From CAWANF01 sp963783355 (GTDB lineage: Bacteria > Bacteroidota > Rhodothermia > Balneolales > DATFMH01): a stretch of DNA of 64,000 bases. Position 1 is the first letter of the stretch, and the number at the start of each line of letters is the position of its first letter. The DNA lies in NCBI GenBank assembly GCA_963783355.1, contig CAWANF010000001.1, positions 186,001 through 250,000 on the forward strand, given 5' to 3'. Positions 56,875-64,000 of the stretch are shown here, piece by piece. The notes under the pieces are model-generated. The model was not told where the DNA came from and did not search any database. It worked only from the letters and a program-made list of their open reading frames with translations. Position numbers and translations under genes: made by a program.

Positions 56875-59295
56875 ATGTTTAAACGACTTCTGTTCGCATC
56901 GTTATTTTTGTGCGGTATCGTAATGAGCGCTCAGGCCCAGACATACCTTAGGACGGATTTAGGTGTGAAATCAATAATCGATTCTGTAGATGTTGAAATT
57001 CAATTTTATGATCCGTCGACAGTAAGAGTAATAAAATATCCTGAAGGTGCCTGTTTTAGTAAAAAGAGCCTTTCCGTTGTCCGGTCTCCCCAAAAAACAG
57101 AACTAAGCGTAAAACATAAGAGTGATATGCTCTTTTTAAAAAGTAACCGTATTCAGGTAGCTCTTAACCTGAAGAATGGTAAAGTTTCTTTCTCAACTGA
57201 CTCAGGGAAGTCATTATTAAATGAGAAGAAAGGCGGAGTTCAGTTTACGGATTTCAATGATGCGGGGAACAAAACGTACAGTGTGAAACAAGCCTTTGTT
57301 TTGGACAAAAATGAAGCCATATACGGACTTGGACAACAGCAACAGGGGAAAATGATACAGCGAAATCTGACGTTGCATATGGTGCAGGGAAATACGGATG
57401 ATTATGTTCCGTTTTTCTTGTCAGATAAAGGATACGGTCTGTTTTGGGACAATTATTCGCCGACTGTCTTTAAAGATACCCGGGAGAGTACTTCGTTCAA
57501 ATCTGTTGTAGGCGAAGGAATAGATTATTACTTCATGTATGGCGGAAACGCCGATGGAGTTATTGCCCAAATGCGAGATCTGACAGGCCAGGTTCCAATG
57601 CTGCCGTTATGGACCTACGGTTACTGGCAAAGCCGTGAGCGGTATAAAAGCCAGGACGAACTGGTCGGTGTTGTTAAAAAATATCGTGAATTGGGTGTCC
57701 CGCTCGATGGCATTATCCAGGACTGGCAGTATTGGGGTAATAATTATTTATGGAATGCTATGGAATTCCTTAATACCAATTTTTATAACCCGCAAAAGAT
57801 GGTCAATGACGTGCACAACATGAATGCACACATGATTATATCCATATGGTCTTCTTTTGGTCCTATGACCAAACAATATAAAGCGTTAAATAAAATTGGC
57901 GCTCTGTTGGATTTTACAACCTGGCCGGAATCCGGTTCGCAAAAATGGCCTCCGAACATGGATTATCCATCAGGTGTACGTGTGTATGACGCCTATAATC
58001 CCAAAGCTCGAGATATATACTGGAAATATTTGAACAAAGGCCTTTTTTCGCTTGGGATAGACGGATGGTGGATGGACTCGACAGAACCCGATCACCTCGA
58101 TCCAAAACCTTCCGATCTTGATAACAAAACATACCTGGGTTCTTTTAGAAAAGTGCGTAATGCCTATCCTTTAATGACTGTAGGGGGAGTTTATAAGCAT
58201 CAGCGTTCGGTCACATCTAAAAAACGTGTATTTATTCTCACCCGCTCGGCTTTTGCCGGACAACAGCGTTACGGTGCCAATACGTGGTCGGGCGATGTTG
58301 TTTCTTCCTGGAAAGCATTGAAGGACCAAATTTCAGCCGGTTTAAACTTTTCGCTTACCGGTATTCCATACTGGAACAGTGACATTGGCGGTTTTTTCCT
58401 TTGGAATTTTCCTAAAAAACTGGATGATCCAAATTATAAAGAACTCTATGCCCGATGGATCCAATTTGGCGCTTTTTGTCCGATGATGCGTTCACATGGT
58501 ACCGATGCACCACGCGAAATTTATCATTTTGGTAAGAAGGGAGATCCGATTTACGATTCCATTGACAAGTCAATAAATCTTCGTTACCGGTTACTGCCGT
58601 ATATCTATTCCACTTCGTGGCAGGTGACCGCCCACCAATCAACCATGATGCGGGCCCTGGTGATGGATTTTGCAAAAGATAAGCAGGCTTTAGATATCAA
58701 TGATGAATATATGTTTGGTAAGTCGCTGTTAGTCAATCCGGTAACGAAACCCATGTATACAAGGGAAGTAGTTAAAGGAAATGATACCACTAAAGTTGCT
58801 GATTTCAGCAAGATAAAAAGTGAAAATGTGTATTTGCCTAAAGGAACAAAATGGTTTGATTTCTGGACAGGAGAAGAGCATAACGGTGGACAAACGATTG
58901 CAAAAGAATCGCCTATAGACATCATACCGTTATATGTGAAAGCCGGTTCTATCCTTCCCATCGGACCTGAGGTTCAATATGCCACGCAAAAAAAATGGGA
59001 TAACCTGGAAATACGTGTTTATCCTGGTGCCGATGGCAAATTCATGCTCTACGAAGATGAGAATGATAATTATGATTATGAAAAAGGAATTTATTCTACC
59101 ATAATGTTTACCTGGAATGATGCCCGTCAAACATTAACCATAGATAAACGTAATGGTTCCTTCCCGGGAATGCTCAAAAAACGCCATTTTCGTATTGTGG
59201 TGGTATCACAAGACAATGGCAACGGAATGAGACCTGTAAAAAAGTTTGATAAGGTGATTACCTACAACGGTAAAAAAGTTGAAGTAAAATTATAA
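56875..59295 (+). CDS. GH31 alpha-xylosidase-type hydrolase, exported
   Basis: An 806-aa retaining alpha-glycosidase with signal peptide 1-22 (GIVMSAQAQ). It has an N-terminal sandwich (AIYGLGQQQQG, YGLFWDNYSPTVF), a barrel with nucleophile Asp in WWMDSTEPDH (~400) and acid/base Asp in NTWSGDVVSSW (~473), and C-terminal sandwiches with YLPKGTKWFDFWTGE and the closing MLKKRHFRIVVVS ... YNGKKVEVKL. Unlike the GH31 at 8609 it has no PA14 insert and no lipobox. In complex-xylan loci such enzymes remove alpha-xylose from arabinose side chains; in xyloglucan loci they remove it from glucan. Neighbouring xylanolytic genes favour the former. Confidence 0.93.
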   Translation: MFKRLLFASLFLCGIVMSAQAQTYLRTDLGVKSIIDSVDVEIQFYDPSTVRVIKYPEGACFSKKSLSVVRSPQKTELSVKHKSDMLFLKSNRIQVALNLKNGKVSFSTDSGKSLLNEKKGGVQFTDFNDAGNKTYSVKQAFVLDKNEAIYGLGQQQQGKMIQRNLTLHMVQGNTDDYVPFFLSDKGYGLFWDNYSPTVFKDTRESTSFKSVVGEGIDYYFMYGGNADGVIAQMRDLTGQVPMLPLWTYGYWQSRERYKSQDELVGVVKKYRELGVPLDGIIQDWQYWGNNYLWNAMEFLNTNFYNPQKMVNDVHNMNAHMIISIWSSFGPMTKQYKALNKIGALLDFTTWPESGSQKWPPNMDYPSGVRVYDAYNPKARDIYWKYLNKGLFSLGIDGWWMDSTEPDHLDPKPSDLDNKTYLGSFRKVRNAYPLMTVGGVYKHQRSVTSKKRVFILTRSAFAGQQRYGANTWSGDVVSSWKALKDQISAGLNFSLTGIPYWNSDIGGFFLWNFPKKLDDPNYKELYARWIQFGAFCPMMRSHGTDAPREIYHFGKKGDPIYDSIDKSINLRYRLLPYIYSTSWQVTAHQSTMMRALVMDFAKDKQALDINDEYMFGKSLLVNPVTKPMYTREVVKGNDTTKVADFSKIKSENVYLPKGTKWFDFWTGEEHNGGQTIAKESPIDIIPLYVKAGSILPIGPEVQYATQKKWDNLEIRVYPGADGKFMLYEDENDNYDYEKGIYSTIMFTWNDARQTLTIDKRNGSFPGMLKKRHFRIVVVSQDNGNGMRPVKKFDKVITYNGKKVEVKL

Positions 59296-59364
59296 GTGAC
59301 TGATCAATCGATACATCACGCCAGACTCCATATAAAATCAACAATATTTGATCATTTATAGTCC

Positions 59365-60279
59365 ATGAAAAAAGCATTCATTCTTTCAATTATTTCATTT
59401 GTAACAATGGTCGTACCATTACAGGTCGTTGCTCAAAATCCAATCATACAGACAAAATTTACCGCAGATCCTGCCCCAATGGTTTACAGAGATACCGTTT
59501 TTCTGTATACCAGCCATGATGAAAATGATGCAAAAGGTTTCATCATGCACAACTGGTTGCTCTATACTTCAACCGATATGGCAAACTGGACGGACCATGG
59601 AATCGTGGCATCACTGAAAGATTTTAGCTGGGCCAGGCAAGTTAACGGCGCATGGGCTCCACAGGCTATTGAGCGCAACGGCAAATTCTACCTTTATTGC
59701 CCGATACACGGGAGTGGAATTGGTGTATTGGTCGCCGACAGTCCTTACGGCCCCTTCAAAGATCCATTGGGGAAGAGATTGATAGATTCCGACCATATCT
59801 GGAATGACATTGATCCAACCGTATACATCGACGATGATGGCCAGGCTTATCTGTATTGGGGAAATCCTGATTGTTACTACGTGAAACTGAATAAGGATAT
59901 GATTTCCTATTCAGGAAAAATTCATAAAATCAAATCCAAACCCAAGAATTATCAGGAAGGTCCCTGGTTCTGGAAACGGAAAGGGCATTATTACCTGGCT
60001 TATGCATCAACCTGTTGTCCCGAGGGTATTGGTTATGCCATGAGTGACAGTCCAACAGGCCCCTGGGAATACAAGGGAATGATAATGGATCCTAACGTAA
60101 AATCTTCAGGAAATCATCCGGGGATTATCGATTATAAGGGAAACTCATATGTTTTCGGCTTTAATTATGCCATTAATTATTCCCTTACAAAAATTCATCG
60201 TGAAAGGCGTTCGGTTTGTGTTGAAAAAATGACCTATAACCCTGATGGAACTATTCAGACAGGATCCCTGGTGGACTAA
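59365..60279 (+). CDS. GH43 arabinofuranosidase/xylosidase, frame cut before its CBM6
   Basis: A 304-aa open frame with signal peptide 1-23 (PLQVVAQ) and a complete five-bladed GH43 propeller. Catalytic base Asp is in FTADPAPMVYRD, the pKa-modulating Asp in WNDIDPTVYIDDDG, and the acid Glu in NYQEGPWFWKR. It ends abnormally at 'DGTIQTGSLVD'. The expected continuation (PWWTKKGVAQIGTLNPY...) sits in the next frame from about 60268, so one extra base near 60262-60268 split the gene. GH43 with a C-terminal CBM6 is typical of arabinoxylan arabinofuranohydrolases. The catalytic domain may still work without its binding module, if the shift is real. The ATG lies 69 bp after GH31. Confidence 0.85.
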   Translation: MKKAFILSIISFVTMVVPLQVVAQNPIIQTKFTADPAPMVYRDTVFLYTSHDENDAKGFIMHNWLLYTSTDMANWTDHGIVASLKDFSWARQVNGAWAPQAIERNGKFYLYCPIHGSGIGVLVADSPYGPFKDPLGKRLIDSDHIWNDIDPTVYIDDDGQAYLYWGNPDCYYVKLNKDMISYSGKIHKIKSKPKNYQEGPWFWKRKGHYYLAYASTCCPEGIGYAMSDSPTGPWEYKGMIMDPNVKSSGNHPGIIDYKGNSYVFGFNYAINYSLTKIHRERRSVCVEKMTYNPDGTIQTGSLVD

Positions 60280-60709
60280 AAAGGGCGTTGCCCAAATAGG
60301 TACTTTAAACCCGTATATCCGTACACAGGCCGAAACCATTGCATGGGAAAAAGGCGTCAAAACGAAAATGGAGAGCAGGAATAATGTGTATGTGACCGAT
60401 ATCAATAATGGCGATTATATAAAAGTCAGAGGGGTGAATTTTGGAACAAAAGGAGCCGGTACCTTTTACGCCCGGGTTGCAAGTGCTTCAAAAGGCGGTA
60501 CAATCGAATTGCATCTTGATAGTGTGAACGGTACCAAAATCGGATCCCTTCCGGTTTCAAATACAGGTGGCTGGATGTCGTGGAAACTAAAAGAAACTTC
60601 TATTCATAAAGCTGTAGGGGTACATGATATGTATTTGGTATTTAAAGGGAACCCTGGTGCAAAACTTTTCAATTTTGATTATTGGCGGTTTGGAAAAAGT
60701 ACCCGGTAA
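60245..60709 (+). pseudogene. CBM6-type module separated from GH43 by frameshift
   Basis: This frame carries the linker PWWTKKGVAQIGTLNPYIRT, which is normally continuous with GH43, then a CBM6 beta-sandwich: QAETIAWEKGVKTKM, NGDYIKVRGVNFGTKGAG, FYARVASASKGGTIELHLD, GGWMSWKLKE, HDMYLVFKGNPGAKLFNFDYW. The first methionine of the frame at 60245 overlaps the GH43 end and is probably not a true start. No signal peptide is present, so the fragment alone would stay in the cytoplasm. Confidence 0.75.
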
Positions 60710-60940
60710 TATCAAAGTAAAATCATAAATAAACTTCCTGATGATATGCATCCAATGACCAGGGAGGCGAAAGTAGTATTTATTATATTTTGTAAGTTGT
60801 TGATTTGTTGTGGTTTATTATAAATGTTTAAAAAAAAGGTGGAATTAAAATGGCATTTAAGATGTCAGATACAAAATAGCTCTATGTATAGTGAGTTCTA
60901 CCCGGCTATGGAGGTTAATTTAAATCAATTGAAATAAGTT

Positions 60941-62860
60941 ATGAAAAGAGTATATTTTTCGCTTTTTATTGTATTGGTGACGATTATGCCGGCATTGGCA
61001 CAAAATGTCGTAAAACATGCACCCAAAGGTTTTGATTCATACAATTCCAATATACGGCATGGGAAAATAGTTACCATTTATTACCGGTCTAAAACAGTCG
61101 GAACGAAACGCAGGGCATTGATTTATACACCACCTGGATATTCCCGGCATAAAAAATACCCGGTCCTTTATCTTTTGCATGGCATTGGCGGAGATGCTTA
61201 TGCATGGCAAAAAAATGGGCATGCCCAGAATATCTTGGATAACCTGTATGCCCAGAATAAAATTAAGCCCATGATCGTAGTTATGCCGAATGGCCGTGCC
61301 ATGAAAGACGATCGTCCGATAGGAAATATATTTGCTCCGGATAAGATAAAGGCATTTGCAACCTTCCGGATGGATTTATTCAATGATTTAATACCCTTTA
61401 TTCAAAAGAAGTATCCCGTTTATACCGATCGTGAACACAGGGCTCTGGCCGGTTTGTCAATGGGCGGCGGCCAGTCTTTGAATTTCGGATTAACCAATAT
61501 GGACAAATTCGCCTGGGTTGGGGCATTTTCACCGGCACCCAATACTAAGAGTCCGGAGGAACTGATAACTGACCCGGCAGAGGTGAAGAAAGAACTTAAC
61601 CTGTTATGGATATCATACGGCGCCAGTGATCATCTGATGCCTTTCGGAGAGCGTGTTCACGATTATCTGGTAGCTCATAATGTTCCTCATATTTTTTATA
61701 TAGAACCGGGAATACATGATTTCAAGGTCTGGAAAAATGATCTGTACCTGTTTTCGCAATTTCTTTTTAAGCCGGTAGATAAATCTGATTATACCCAATA
61801 TAGCATTGTGGGAGTTCCTGCAACCTCCAATGTGAGGGGTGCCAACTATCCCCGTGTTTTACCCGATAACCGTGCGATATTTAGTATTAAAGCACCGGAT
61901 GCCCATAATGTCCAGATAGATTTGGGTAAAAAATATGATATGGTGAAAGATACGGCAGGGGTGTGGAAAGTTACGACGGATCCCCTGAGTGAAGGTTTTC
62001 ATTATTATTCTCTCATAATAGATGGTGTCGCTGTCGCTGATCCGGGCAGTGAGACGTTCTACGGAATGGGACGAATGGCAAGCGGGATTGAAATTCCGAT
62101 TGTTGGCCAGGATTATTATGCCATAAAAGATGTACCTCACGGTGAAATAAGAATTAATCGTTATTATTCTAACGTATTACACCAGTGGAGACAATTCTAT
62201 ATTTACACCCCTCCGGGATATGATGTGAATGAATCTGAAAAATACCCCGTGCTCTATATTTTACATGGTGGCGGAGAGGACGAAAGAGGTTGGGCTAACC
62301 AGGGTAAAGCAGATTTAATCATGGATAACCTGATAGCAGAAAAAAAAGCAAAACCCATGCTCATAGTGATGCCGGATGGTAATATCGGCGCACCCGGTTT
62401 CGGCGAAAATAGCCTGAAATTATTTGAGGCTGAGTTAAAACAAAGCATTATCCCATTTGTCGAAAAACATTACCGGGCAAAGACCGATTCAAAGGATCGC
62501 GCACTTGCCGGATTATCGATGGGCGGCCTTCAGACGCTCTATGCAGGAATGAATAATACTCAGATGTTTTCGTATTTGGGGATATTTAGTTCAGGATGGA
62601 TTCTGCCTATGCAGAGTAAATTGGCGGATGCACAATACGAGTATATGAAAAAGAATATCAATAAGATCAAAAGCAATTTAAAGCTTTTGTGGGTTTCTAC
62701 CGGAGAGAAAGAAGATATCGCATATAAAAACTGCCAGGTAATGCTTTCAAAATTCAGGGAGATGAATATCAAATATAAATATGATGAATATCCCGGTGGA
62801 CATACGTGGCCCGTCTGGAGACATGATTTGTACAAATTTGCACCACTTTTATTTAGATGA
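60941..62860 (+). CDS. Tandem CE1 esterase (feruloyl/acetyl esterase), two catalytic domains
   Basis: A 639-aa exported protein, signal peptide 1-20 (MPALAQ). Domain 1 is CE1 (about 30-280): VLYLLHGIGGDAYAWQKNG, nucleophile Ser in LAGLSMGGGQ (~172), YGASDHLMPF, and a His in EPGIHDFKVWKNDL. A CBM48-like/N-terminal esterase beta-domain follows at about 295-400 (RAIFSIKAPDAHNVQIDLG, GFHYYSLIIDGVAVADPG). Domain 2 is CE1 (about 405-639): VLYILHGGGEDERGW, Ser in LAGLSMGGLQ (~526), STGEKED, and His in YPGGHTWPVWRHDL. Both triads look complete. Two active sites could remove feruloyl and acetyl esters from arabinoxylan. It is directly followed, 17 bp later, by a GH43 gene. Confidence 0.9.
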   Translation: MKRVYFSLFIVLVTIMPALAQNVVKHAPKGFDSYNSNIRHGKIVTIYYRSKTVGTKRRALIYTPPGYSRHKKYPVLYLLHGIGGDAYAWQKNGHAQNILDNLYAQNKIKPMIVVMPNGRAMKDDRPIGNIFAPDKIKAFATFRMDLFNDLIPFIQKKYPVYTDREHRALAGLSMGGGQSLNFGLTNMDKFAWVGAFSPAPNTKSPEELITDPAEVKKELNLLWISYGASDHLMPFGERVHDYLVAHNVPHIFYIEPGIHDFKVWKNDLYLFSQFLFKPVDKSDYTQYSIVGVPATSNVRGANYPRVLPDNRAIFSIKAPDAHNVQIDLGKKYDMVKDTAGVWKVTTDPLSEGFHYYSLIIDGVAVADPGSETFYGMGRMASGIEIPIVGQDYYAIKDVPHGEIRINRYYSNVLHQWRQFYIYTPPGYDVNESEKYPVLYILHGGGEDERGWANQGKADLIMDNLIAEKKAKPMLIVMPDGNIGAPGFGENSLKLFEAELKQSIIPFVEKHYRAKTDSKDRALAGLSMGGLQTLYAGMNNTQMFSYLGIFSSGWILPMQSKLADAQYEYMKKNINKIKSNLKLLWVSTGEKEDIAYKNCQVMLSKFREMNIKYKYDEYPGGHTWPVWRHDLYKFAPLLFR

Positions 62861-62877
62861 TTACACAAGGAGAAATA

Positions 62878-64000
62878 ATGAATTTTAAAAAAATCTCTGC
62901 AAGATGGGAGATATGTCTTTGTTTTATTTTATTTATTCCGTTTTCTAATGCATTCGCTCAAAAATATCATAGTGATAACGGTAATGGAACATACACGAAT
63001 CCGGTGATAGCCTCTGATTTTCCGGACCCGGATGTGATTCGTGTGGGTTCTATGTATTACATGGTTAATACAACAATGTTTGTTTTTCCCGGTGTAACGG
63101 TGCTCAAATCACACGACCTGGTCAATTGGCAATATTGCAGCAATGCGGTTCAGCGTTTTGATTATAGTCCATGCTATGATTTGGACGGCTGTAACCGGTA
63201 TGGCCATGGCCAGTGGGCAACAAGTCTGCGTTATCATAACGGTAAATATTATTTATTGTTCATTACACTCGATGAAGGTGGCTTTTTGTGTACGGCGGCA
63301 AAACCGGAAGGTCCGTGGAAAATCCATCATTTACCCAGGGGATTTTATGATGCCAGTTTGCTTTTTGATACGGACGGGAAAATCTACGTCGTGCATGGTA
63401 ATAGCAAACTTTATGTAACCGAACTTAATAAAGATTTCGCTCCTGCAGGCAAAGATTCGTTAGTTTTTACCGGGGATATACGTCACGGACTTGAAGGGAC
63501 TCATTTTTACAAGATTCATGGTTACTATTACTTGTACTCCACTTACGGAGGCCGTGATGGAATACAGGTGGCATTGCGTTCTAAAAACGTTTACGGTCCT
63601 TATAAAGAAAAAGTTGTGATAAGGGATACTACCCGGGGCAGAAATTTTGGAATTCATCAGGGAGCTCTTGTCAAAACACAGACCGGACAATGGTGGACGA
63701 TGCTTTTCGTGGACCAGGGAGCTTTCGGACGTTTTCCTTCCTTGCAGCCCGTAAAGTGGGTGAATGGATGGCCGATGGTCGGTGTCAATGGAAAGGCTGT
63801 AGTTACATATAAAAAACCGGATGTTGGAAAAGTTTATCCAGTCACAACGATGCCTGCATCCGACGAATTTAACGAAACGAAACTGGGAATGCAGTGGGGC
63901 TGGAATCATAATCCTGTCCCATCCAAATGGTCGCTGACAGAAAGAAAAGGTTATTTACGATTAGAAACCGCAAAGGTGGTTTCCGAATTGCCCAAAGCCC
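62878..64000 (+). CDS. GH43 (subfamily 12-like) beta-xylosidase/arabinofuranosidase, partial
   Basis: Begins at ATG 62878 behind a good ribosome binding site (AAGGAG, about 62867) and stays open to the right edge (374 codons seen). Signal peptide about 1-27 (FIPFSNAFAQ). The propeller shows the base Asp in IASDFPDPDVIRVGSMYYM, YGHGQWATSLRYHNGKYYLL, the modulating Asp in GFYDASLLFDTDGK, and the acid Glu in GLEGTHFYKIHG. After about residue 330 a second domain starts (ASDEFNETKLGMQWGWNHN), the concanavalin-type sandwich typical of GH43_12-like enzymes. It is expected to release xylose or arabinose from oligosaccharides made by GH10/GH30. Confidence 0.92.
   Translation, partial: MNFKKISARWEICLCFILFIPFSNAFAQKYHSDNGNGTYTNPVIASDFPDPDVIRVGSMYYMVNTTMFVFPGVTVLKSHDLVNWQYCSNAVQRFDYSPCYDLDGCNRYGHGQWATSLRYHNGKYYLLFITLDEGGFLCTAAKPEGPWKIHHLPRGFYDASLLFDTDGKIYVVHGNSKLYVTELNKDFAPAGKDSLVFTGDIRHGLEGTHFYKIHGYYYLYSTYGGRDGIQVALRSKNVYGPYKEKVVIRDTTRGRNFGIHQGALVKTQTGQWWTMLFVDQGAFGRFPSLQPVKWVNGWPMVGVNGKAVVTYKKPDVGKVYPVTTMPASDEFNETKLGMQWGWNHNPVPSKWSLTERKGYLRLETAKVVSELPKA

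Noticed and set aside
1..64000. Transposons, integrases, phage or defence genes
   Set aside because: I looked for transposase, integrase, restriction and toxin signatures in the reading frames and saw none; the accessory character comes from glycan genes only.

Overview
The window is a dense polysaccharide-utilisation region from a member of the Bacteroidota. This rests on three SusC/SusD pairs, lipoprotein signals on most secreted enzymes, 'KRKDFLKK' Tat-type leaders, a FecI/FecR/STN-TonB signalling set, and strong AT bias between genes. I cannot name the genus. I found no tRNA, rRNA, CRISPR array or insertion sequence.

Left locus (1-25.4 kb, all + strand): the C-terminal end of a LacI-family regulator, a promoter region with three CG-centred palindromic operator candidates, a SusC/SusD pair and a terminator. 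Exo-acting enzymes follow: GH95 (frameshifted), GH31 with a PA14-like insert (in-frame amber near the C-terminus), a GH95-like gene broken by three +1 shifts, its intact tandem paralogue, a divergent GH95, a GC-rich GH3 and GH29. At the end are a heavily decayed Zn-type dehydrogenase and an intact SDR resembling L-fucose dehydrogenases. The set would strip and oxidise terminal L-fucose or L-galactose, remove alpha-xylose, and cleave beta-xylose or beta-glucose.

Central locus (25.4-41.7 kb, +): an ECF sigma factor, a FecR anti-sigma factor and an STN-bearing SusC, followed by SusD, a second SusC, a second SusD, a DUF1735-type surface lipoprotein and a GH10 xylanase carrying two inserted carbohydrate-binding modules. 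This order matches the xylan 'xusABCDE-xyn10' core known from Bacteroides and Prevotella, but here a trans-envelope sigma cascade precedes it. A hairpin terminator follows GH10.

Right locus (41.9-64 kb, both strands): two ~1245-aa FG-GAP/ASPIC lipoproteins flanking a GH30 glucuronoxylanase (the first on +, the second with GH30 on -), a GDSL/SGNH esterase and a GH67 alpha-glucuronidase (-). A 747-bp divergent promoter region with a duplicated 45-bp element follows, then (+) an acetylxylan-esterase-like hydrolase, a second GH31, a GH43-CBM6 split by a frameshift, a tandem CE1 esterase and a GH43 that runs off the window.

Together the genes describe a system for heavily decorated glucuronoarabinoxylan: backbone (GH10, GH30), glucuronate (GH67), arabinose/xylose (GH43, GH3), acyl esters (SGNH, alpha/beta esterase, CE1), and possibly L-Gal/Fuc-Xyl-Ara side chains (GH95, GH29, GH31). 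Several lesions, mostly single-base insertions in the left locus, suggest either ongoing gene decay or assembly errors.
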